From DASSJT01 sp963715025 (lineage in GTDB: Bacteria; Actinomycetota; Actinomycetes; Actinomycetales; Dermatophilaceae), in contig CAVQQQ010000001.1 of NCBI GenBank assembly GCA_963715025.1, positions 1 to 64,000 on the forward strand: a stretch of DNA of 64,000 bases, written 5' to 3'. The notes beneath the pieces are model-generated. The model was not told where the DNA came from, searched no databases, and saw nothing but the letters and a program-made list of their open reading frames with translations. Both the position numbers and the translations under genes were made by a program. Positions 55,159 to 61,480 of the stretch are shown here, piece by piece; the first letter of the stretch is position 1, and each line of letters opens with the position of its first letter.

Positions 55159-57180
55159 ATGACTGACACCGCACCCGACCACGTGGAGCTCGCACCCACC
55201 AACGCCGAGACCTCCGCTGTAAGGGTCACACCTGACAGCCCGGAGCCACACCTCTACGCACTGCTGGTGGGCATCGACGCCTACCCGCCGCCGGTGCCGG
55301 CCCTCCGGGGGTGCGTCAACGACGTGTCGGCCTTCGCCGAGACCCTCCGCGGCCGGGTCCACGGCGACCGTGCCCTGGACGCGGAGATCCTCACCGACGC
55401 CGCCGCGACCCGGCAGGCGGTGATCGACGCCTTCCGCACCCACCTGGGGCAGGCCGGCCCGCAGGACGTGGCCCTCTTCTACTACAGCGGGCACGGGTCC
55501 CAGCAGGCGACACCACCCGAGTTCTGGGGCGTCGAGCCCGACCACGTCGACGAGACGCTCGTGCTCGTCGACAGCCGGCTGCCCGGACAGTGGGACCTCG
55601 CCGACAAGGAGCTCGCCACGCTCATCTCCGAGGTGGCTGCCACCGGCTGCCACCTGCTCGTGGTGCTGGACTGCTGCCACTCCGGCGACGCCACCCGGGC
55701 CTCGGAGGATGGTGTTCGCGACCGGCTGGCCCCGCCGGACGGCCGGGCCCGGCCAGGAGGCACCTACCTCACCGGCGCAGGCGCGGTCCGGGGCGCGGTC
55801 GGGAGCCGCTGGTCGCCCGCCGGCGGGGACCACGTGCTGCTGGCCGCCTGCCGTGCCTCGGAACGGGCCAAGGAGCTCGCGGTGCTGGGCGAGGACCGGG
55901 GGGCGTTCTCCTTCGCCCTCGAGACCGCCCTGCGCGAGAGCGGCGGGCAGCCCTCCTACCGCGAGATCCACCGCTGGGCGACCGCAGGAGTGCTCCGCCG
56001 GGTGGAGGAGCAGCATCCGCAGGTGGAGGTCCTCGACGCAGCGGACCTCGACCGGCCGTTCCTCGGCGGGGCTATCCCCGCGACGCCGAGACGGCTCACG
56101 CTGTCGATGCTCCCCGACGGCTGGAGTATCGACGCGGGCGCGGTCCACGGCGTGCCGGCGCCGATCGGGGACGACACCACCGAGCTTGCCGTCTACGCCG
56201 CCGACGGTGCTACGACGGGCCAGCCCCTGGCGGTGGCCACCGTCACGAAGGTGCTCCCCGACCGCTCGCTGGTCTCGCTGTCGACCGACCTCGACGAGTC
56301 CCGGGTCTATCGAGCTGTGGTCACGTCGATCCCGCTGCGCCCGATGAAGATCGGGGTTGTCGGCGAGGCTCCTGGCACTCAGGCCCTGCGCGCGGCGGCA
56401 GACCACGCCGACCCCACGCTCATCGACCTGGTCGAGGACCAGCACGACGCCGAACTGCTGGTCGAGGTCAGCGGCGAGGGCTTCACGATCCGCCGCCCCG
56501 GGGTCCCCCGCCCGCTCGTCCCCATCGTGAGCGGCCAGGCCCGCGAGGAGCGCACCATCGCCGCCCTCGAGCACGTCTCACGCTGGATGCGCCTGTCGGC
56601 GCTGCACAATCCCGCAACGCGCCTGCCGGAGGGCGCCGTCGCCATCACCGTCGAGACTGGCGCAGGTGCGATGGATTCCGGCGGACGCCTCAACATCTCG
56701 TATGCCGGTGACTCCCCACCCGCCTTCACCGTCACCCTCGCGAACACCATGGAGGAGACCCTGTGGTGCACGCTGCTCGACCTGACCGAGACCTACGGAA
56801 TCTTCACGGACGCTTTTCCCGCGGGTTCGATCGAGCTGGCACCCGGTCAGTCCCGCTCGGTCGCCATGACCGGGCAGGTGTCCGACGAGCTGTGGCGAGC
56901 CGGGACCGTCACGCTGACCGACCAGCTGAAGGCGATCGTGAGCACGCTGGAGTTCGACCCGCGCTCGCTGGAGCAGGAGGAGCTCGACGTCACCGCGCCG
57001 ACGCCCAAGGCCCCGACGTTGCGCGGGGGGGTGGTCATGCACTCGACGCTGGACCGGCTGCTGACCCGCGTCACCACGCGGCGGCTGGCGCCCCCCGGTG
57101 ACATCGAGCAGATCGCCGACTGGCGCACTGACGACCTGTGGGTGGTCACCCACCGCCCGGGGTTGTCGCCATCAGGGTGA
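55159..57180 (+). CDS. caspase-family (metacaspase-like) cysteine protease
   Basis: The 673-residue product has a peptidase C14 caspase domain (about 30-250): HLYALLVGIDAYPPPVPALRGCVNDVSAFAETL at its start, YYSGHGSQ with His112 and LVVLDCCHSGD with Cys173. The rest (about 300-673) contains beta-rich parts, including LANTMEETLWCTLLDLTETYGIFTDAFPAGSIELAPGQ, like the DUF4384 domains that follow caspases in other bacteria. No membrane helix or signal is seen, so it is cytoplasmic. It begins 10 bases after the CHAT gene and must be co-transcribed. ATG 55159. Substrate unknown. Confidence 0.88.
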   Translation: MTDTAPDHVELAPTNAETSAVRVTPDSPEPHLYALLVGIDAYPPPVPALRGCVNDVSAFAETLRGRVHGDRALDAEILTDAAATRQAVIDAFRTHLGQAGPQDVALFYYSGHGSQQATPPEFWGVEPDHVDETLVLVDSRLPGQWDLADKELATLISEVAATGCHLLVVLDCCHSGDATRASEDGVRDRLAPPDGRARPGGTYLTGAGAVRGAVGSRWSPAGGDHVLLAACRASERAKELAVLGEDRGAFSFALETALRESGGQPSYREIHRWATAGVLRRVEEQHPQVEVLDAADLDRPFLGGAIPATPRRLTLSMLPDGWSIDAGAVHGVPAPIGDDTTELAVYAADGATTGQPLAVATVTKVLPDRSLVSLSTDLDESRVYRAVVTSIPLRPMKIGVVGEAPGTQALRAAADHADPTLIDLVEDQHDAELLVEVSGEGFTIRRPGVPRPLVPIVSGQAREERTIAALEHVSRWMRLSALHNPATRLPEGAVAITVETGAGAMDSGGRLNISYAGDSPPAFTVTLANTMEETLWCTLLDLTETYGIFTDAFPAGSIELAPGQSRSVAMTGQVSDELWRAGTVTLTDQLKAIVSTLEFDPRSLEQEELDVTAPTPKAPTLRGGVVMHSTLDRLLTRVTTRRLAPPGDIEQIADWRTDDLWVVTHRPGLSPSG

Positions 57181-57220
57181 CAGCAAACGCTTCCAGAGTG
57201 CTGGACTACCCCGACAGCGG

Positions 57221-57312
57221 CTAGGTCGACTGGCGCAGCAGGCCCAGCACGATCAGCGCCTGGGCGACGTGGTACGTGACCATCACTGCGAGCGGCGCCC
57301 AGGACCGGCGGC
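57221..57312 (-). pseudogene. remnant of a second lysoplasmalogenase C-terminus
   Basis: On the minus strand this piece reads RRSWAPLAVMVTYHVAQALI, then VLGLLRQST and a stop at 57223-57221. It repeats, with changes, the C-terminal end of the next gene (RSWAPLAVMVTYHVAQVLIVVGMLH). About 78 bases align with some 84% identity by eye. It has no start, so it is a fragment left by duplication or recombination. Confidence 0.7.
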
Positions 57313-57317
57313 CGGCG

Positions 57318-57957
57318 TCAGTGCAGCATGCCGACGACGATCAGGACCTGTGCGACGTGGTAGGTGACCATCACGGCAAGCGGTGCCCAGGACCTCGCGC
57401 CCGCGAACCGGTCCAGGGCCAGGATCGCGTCGCTGACCGCGAACACCGTCGCTCCCAGGGCCACGACGAAGTCGCCGGTCATCCAGGCCGCCACGAGCAT
57501 CGCACTGATCACCAGGATGTACGCAGCGACCGGTCCGGCGAGCGGCCACCCGCCCTCGCGACGCGCCGCGGGCAGCACCTGACGAACCACGGCTGCCGCC
57601 AGCAATCCCAGCAGGAGCAGCGCCACCACGACCCATCTCGGCTTCTCGAGCGCCTCTGGCAAGGAACGCCGCCACGAAGGCCAGGTGGCCGAGGAGGAAG
57701 GCCCCCAGCCCGGCGAGGAACCGCGGCGCCGAATCGCCGAGCAGCGTGACGTCTCCCACCAGGCACAGGCCGAGGGCCACCAGCAGCCAGCGGTCCGGAG
57801 TCGAGTCGAGCGCGCCCAGCCAGACGGCCGTCGCGATCAGGGCCAGCAGCGTGGCGGGCTTCGCGAACCGCTCGAGGGCCGCCGATGCCCGCCACACGGC
57901 ATACCAGTCGAGAGCGGCGAAAGCCGCCACGACGGACCAGGGGACAACCTCTCGCAC
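57318..57957 (-). CDS. YhhN family lysoplasmalogenase, frameshifted
   Basis: YhhN/TMEM86-type proteins are membrane enzymes that split lysoplasmalogens. The first frame starts near GTG 57957 and reads VPWSVVAAFAALDWYAVW, then KPATLLALIATAVWLGALD, WLLVALGLCLVGDVTLL and GLGAFLLGHLAFVAAFL. The frame is lost near 57660 and continues in another frame as PEALEKPRWVVVALLLL to VTYHVAQVLIVVGMLH. One-base insertion near CGTTCCTTGCC would explain it. Seven or eight helices in total, as in the family. A decayed copy of its 3' end follows. Confidence 0.78.
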
Positions 57958-58099
57958 GCGGCACACACTCCCAGACGCGGGCGCCGGCGGACGCAGAGTC
58001 GTGCGCCGGCTCACGACCCAGCCCGAGGCCCGTGGCGACCCAGCGCGACTCCGACGCGAGGAGCGCGCCCGGGCCCGCGCACCGGCATACGCTCGCGAC

Positions 58100-59194
58100 A
58101 TGCCCGACGTGACCACCAGCGCCGACGTGCGCACCGCTGTCGACGACCTCCTCCCACGTTTCGCCGCGATCCCCGACTCCGAATGGGACCAGCCGGCCCA
58201 CCACCTGGAGTGGACGTGCCGGGAGACGGTCGCCCACCTGGCCGACGACCTCGTCTACTACGCGCTGCAGCTCTCCGGCCAGCACCCGCCACAGGACCGC
58301 TACCTCGAGCTCGACGAGGTCACGCCCGAGCGAACTGGAGCGCCCGAGCTGCTTGTCCGGCCGACTCGCGCCGCCGGCACCGTCGGCATCGTCGAGGTGC
58401 TGGACGCCAGCGCGGGGCTGCTCGAGGCGGTCACCGCGACCGCGCCGACTGACCTGCGCGGCTTCCACCCGCACGGGCTGGCCGACGCGTCGGGGTTCGC
58501 CGCCATGGGGGTCACCGAGACCGTGCTGCACGCGTGGGACATCCTCATGGCGCTCGCACAGGACTACCAGCCAGACGCAGAGGTATGCCGGCGGGTCCTG
58601 AACCGCCTGTTCCCCTCCGTCGTGCGCACGGACGACCCGTGGCTCGACCTGCTCGCGGCCACCGGCCGCACCGATGACACACGTGGCACCGCTTGGAGGT
58701 GGGACGCCTCTGTGCGCGACGACTACGGGCCTGGCACCAACGCCGCGTCGAGTGTTGGCGAAGCCGGGCCGAGCGCGTCCGGGGCGGCCCCTTCGGGTGT
58801 CGCCGAGCTGCGGGTGGCGCTCACGGTCCCCGACCTCGACGCCGCCCTGACCATCTACCGCGACGCACTCGGCATGCCCGTCGTCGATGCCTGGCTGACC
58901 GCGGATGGCAACGGCTACCTCCTGTCCGGCGGCCGCGGGACCCTCGAGCTCATCGACGAGCCACAGGCCGGGCACATCGACCAGGTCGAGGTCGGACTCC
59001 GGGTGGCCGGCCCCATTCGCCTTGCCCTCGAGGTCTCCGACTCCACCGCAGCAGCTGAGGCGCTCGCAGGCCTCGGCGCCACCATCTTGGGGCCGCCGAC
59101 GGTCACGCCTTGGGGCGATTGGAACGCCCGCGTGGCAGCACCCGAGGGCACCCAGCTCACCCTGTTCACCCTGGCCGGCGAGAGGGACCGGTGA
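58100..59194 (+). CDS. MDMPI/DinB domain fused to a VOC (glyoxalase-like) domain
   Basis: The 364-residue product has two domains. Residues about 1-200 are an MDMPI-type DinB fold: HHLEWTCRETVAHLADDLVYYALQL with the first His, and VTETVLHAWDILMALAQDY with the second. After a Gly/Ala/Ser linker (about 215-235) a VOC domain follows (about 237-360): AELRVALTVPDLDAALTIYRDALGMPVV, RGTLELIDEP, and GPPTVTPWGDWNARVAAPEGTQLTLFTL. VOC members include glyoxalases, dioxygenases and resistance proteins. The fusion is uncommon and suggests a thiol-dependent metal enzyme. ATG 58100. Substrate unknown. Confidence 0.85.
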   Translation: MPDVTTSADVRTAVDDLLPRFAAIPDSEWDQPAHHLEWTCRETVAHLADDLVYYALQLSGQHPPQDRYLELDEVTPERTGAPELLVRPTRAAGTVGIVEVLDASAGLLEAVTATAPTDLRGFHPHGLADASGFAAMGVTETVLHAWDILMALAQDYQPDAEVCRRVLNRLFPSVVRTDDPWLDLLAATGRTDDTRGTAWRWDASVRDDYGPGTNAASSVGEAGPSASGAAPSGVAELRVALTVPDLDAALTIYRDALGMPVVDAWLTADGNGYLLSGGRGTLELIDEPQAGHIDQVEVGLRVAGPIRLALEVSDSTAAAEALAGLGATILGPPTVTPWGDWNARVAAPEGTQLTLFTLAGERDR

Positions 59195-59262
59195 GGTGCC
59201 TGTGACCGGTCGGCCTTAGGTCCGGCGGGCTCAAAGGCGTAACCGCCGCCGCAAATACACGC

Positions 59263-59679
59263 TCAGGGCGACGCGGTAATGCGGCATTGGATCTGAAGCG
59301 GTTCCCCTGGGCGGAAGAAAACCTGCCGATGCGTTTGCTCGTCGAGCAGAGCGTCGGGAACCACATGAGAGACCGCCAGCATGCCGTCCACCTGAAGGGA
59401 CTCGCCGACCGAAAGCGTCACACCCGTATCGTGACGAAGACGCGTTGCGAATGCCCCGTCAGGAAATGGCTCTATCGGGCCGTACGAATCGCTGATGTCG
59501 ATGGGGGCAGCGCCGTTGATCGAGATCGTCGTGGTCTGTGCGTTGAGGAAGTCCTGAACCAGGCCCCGATTCTTCGCCGCCCAACCGATGGTGAGTACGA
59601 CTCTCGATCCGGCCGGAACGGTGCACTGGCCCCCTTGCCCGAACGTACAGGGAAAAAGTCCGACGATCTCTTCAGTCAT
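59263..59679 (-). CDS. hypothetical protein, beta-rich, unknown family
   Basis: The 138-residue product starts MTEEIVGLFPCTFGQGGQCTV and ends IQCRITASP. It has no signal peptide or membrane helix; the pattern (VPAGSRVVLTIGWAAKN, GVTLSVGESLQVDG, FFRPGEPLQIQCR) suggests an immunoglobulin-like beta sandwich with three cysteines. Base composition is less GC-rich than its neighbours and the octamer common elsewhere is absent, so it may be acquired. I do not recognise a family. Confidence 0.6.
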   Translation of the reverse strand: MTEEIVGLFPCTFGQGGQCTVPAGSRVVLTIGWAAKNRGLVQDFLNAQTTTISINGAAPIDISDSYGPIEPFPDGAFATRLRHDTGVTLSVGESLQVDGMLAVSHVVPDALLDEQTHRQVFFRPGEPLQIQCRITASP

Positions 59680-59837
59680 GTGTGTTCCCTACCACCCCGA
59701 GGTGAACCTGGCGGTAGTCAATCAGGTCGTCACCACCCATGTCTCAGCTTTGCCCACAACGGCTAGTCGCGTCGAATACGTCGCGGCGGGTCACAGGGCA
59801 ACCCCCGAAGCCAGAGAAACCCAAACGGACAGCGAGA

Positions 59838-59864
59838 GGCCCTCCCGGATCATCCGGGAGGGCC
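59838..59864 (-). terminator. hairpin downstream of tRNA-Ala
   Basis: GGCCCTCCCGGAT (59838-59850) pairs perfectly with ATCCGGGAGGGCC (59852-59864). It lies 61 bases beyond the 3' end of tRNA-Ala on the minus strand, followed by a pyrimidine-rich TCTCGCTG. It would end the tRNA transcript and perhaps act in both directions. Confidence 0.75.
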
Positions 59865-59927
59865 CATCGCTTCGTCTTGGTGACCATCGGTCGGCTCCCT
59901 GCCGGACCACCGGTTTGGTCACGTTGG

Positions 59928-60000
59928 TGGAGCTGAGGGGACTCGAACCCCTGACCCCTTCCATGCCATGGAAGTGCGCTACCAACTGCGCCACAGCCCC
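59928..60000 (-). tRNA. tRNA-Ala (anticodon GGC)
   Basis: The minus strand folds as a tRNA: acceptor GGGGCTG (60000-59994) with CAGCTCC, D arm with GCGCAGTTGGTAGCGC, anticodon stem CTTCC/GGAAG around ATGGCAT (anticodon GGC, alanine GCC codons), and T arm GGTTCGAGTCC. CCA is encoded at 59927-59925. All arms pair well. It stands alone in a gene-poor stretch between 59.7 and 60.2 kb. Confidence 0.96.
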
Positions 60001-60224
60001 GGATCTCCCGAGTGGGAGTCCCCCGAGGGGGACTGCGGAAGTTTACCCAGTGACCCCAACGTTTCACCAAATCGCGCGCAGCGCCTCTTCGGCGTGACAT
60101 TGGCCCGGATCCCGCGGCGGCGAAGATCGGACGTCCGGGCGACCCGGCAATGCGGTACCAGCGAGGTCGCCCCCTCGGCCATGTGATTGGTGCCGTGAAG
60201 CGGCCCCTAGCTGGACGATCCTCC

Positions 60225-61316
60225 TCAGCCGCGCATCCGGTAGAAGCGCCAGAACGGGTTGTCGATGGGCAGGACCTCGAACCGGTCAAAGCCGGCCGCG
60301 GCGGCCCAGCGTGCGACCGTTGGGGCGCGCAGTACCGTTCCGGTGGCCTCAACGGGTCGCTCGGCGAGGGTGGCCGGCAGGCAGTGCAGGATGCTCCAGC
60401 CGTACATGAACCGCTCCACCGGATCGCCGGGCGCGGTGAAGGCGTCGGCCACGCGCTCGTCGGCGACCAGGAGGCTGCCCTCCGGGGCCAACAGCGTGCG
60501 GGTCGCCCGAAGCACCCCTACGGGATCGCCCATGTCATGGAGCGCCTCGAAGATGGCGACGACATCAAATGGTGCCTCTGGAGCGAGGTGTGCGGCGTCA
60601 CCGACGACGAAGGTGACGCGATCGGCGACACCTCCCTCGGCCGCCCGGTCGCGAGCTTCGGCGACCGAGGCCTCGTCGAGGTCAACGCCCACGACGACGG
60701 CGCGTGGGTAGGCGCGCGCGAGAGCGATCGAGGACGCGCCAAGACCGCACCCCAGGTCGAGCACTCGAGCCGGCGGGGCCGACCGCAGCCGCTGGTCGAG
60801 GTCGGGCACGGCGGCCAGCCAGGTTCCGGCCAGCTCGTGCAAGAACATCGGCCGGTTTACCGCGGCGATGCCGCGCCGCATCGCGCGCCCGTAGGCGGCA
60901 TAGGGAACGCCGCCGCCGGTGCGGTACGCCTCCAGCAACTGCGGTAGCACCTGGGCGATGCTGGCGAGCATGCCCGCGACTGGAGCGGCGTGGTAGGGAC
61001 TGTCCGCGTCGAGAAGCACCTCGGCGTGGCCAGCAGGCAGCCGGTAGCGCCGCTCCTCGGCCGGGCGCGTCGGATCGTTGCAGGCGAGGTAGCCGGCGGC
61101 TGCCTGCTGCTCCAGCCACTCACGGGCGTAACGGGGCGCGACGCCAGCATGGGCGGCCACGTCCGCCTCGGTCGACGTCCCGAGTTTGGCGAGCGCCCGG
61201 TAGAGCCCGAGCTCCAGCCCCAAGTAGACGCTGAGCGCCTCCAACGAGTGCGTCGTATCCTCCACCAACCGCTCCGCAAGCGCTTCACGAGCGTCGAGCT
61301 CAGTGTGGGAACTCAT
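60225..61316 (-). CDS. SAM-dependent methyltransferase with N-terminal winged helix
   Basis: The 363-residue product has an N-terminal helical/winged-helix part (about 20-95; TSTEADVAAHAGVAPRYAREWLEQQAAAGYL) and a class I methyltransferase domain (about 160-320): ARVLDLGCGLGASSIALARAYP is motif I, VVVGVDLDEASVAEARDRA is motif II, FDVVAIFEALHDMGDP is the catalytic-face motif and LLAPEGSLLVADERVAD is motif III. This architecture is found in O-methyltransferase-like enzymes, often in secondary metabolism. ATG 61316 has AAAGGAGG upstream. It is divergent from a SARP regulator. Substrate unknown. Confidence 0.88.
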   Translation of the reverse strand: MSSHTELDAREALAERLVEDTTHSLEALSVYLGLELGLYRALAKLGTSTEADVAAHAGVAPRYAREWLEQQAAAGYLACNDPTRPAEERRYRLPAGHAEVLLDADSPYHAAPVAGMLASIAQVLPQLLEAYRTGGGVPYAAYGRAMRRGIAAVNRPMFLHELAGTWLAAVPDLDQRLRSAPPARVLDLGCGLGASSIALARAYPRAVVVGVDLDEASVAEARDRAAEGGVADRVTFVVGDAAHLAPEAPFDVVAIFEALHDMGDPVGVLRATRTLLAPEGSLLVADERVADAFTAPGDPVERFMYGWSILHCLPATLAERPVEATGTVLRAPTVARWAAAAGFDRFEVLPIDNPFWRFYRMRG

Positions 61317-61480
61317 CGGTCCTCCTTTGCCTGTGCCGCCACCAACGCGAGCCGGCGGCTTTCGCCAGTGTGGCGACGAACGCGTACAGGCCGCCTACAA
61401 ATTGCGTACGCCCCGTGGCGGCTGCCGACCGTGACTATGGCGGCAGCGGTGTGTGTAGCGCTGCAATGTAGAGCGTGAAC

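Noticed and set aside
52791..57180. Calling the CHAT/caspase pair a proven phage-defence system
   Set aside because: No known defence genes flank it and no effector such as a gasdermin is present; a signalling or death role is only inferred.
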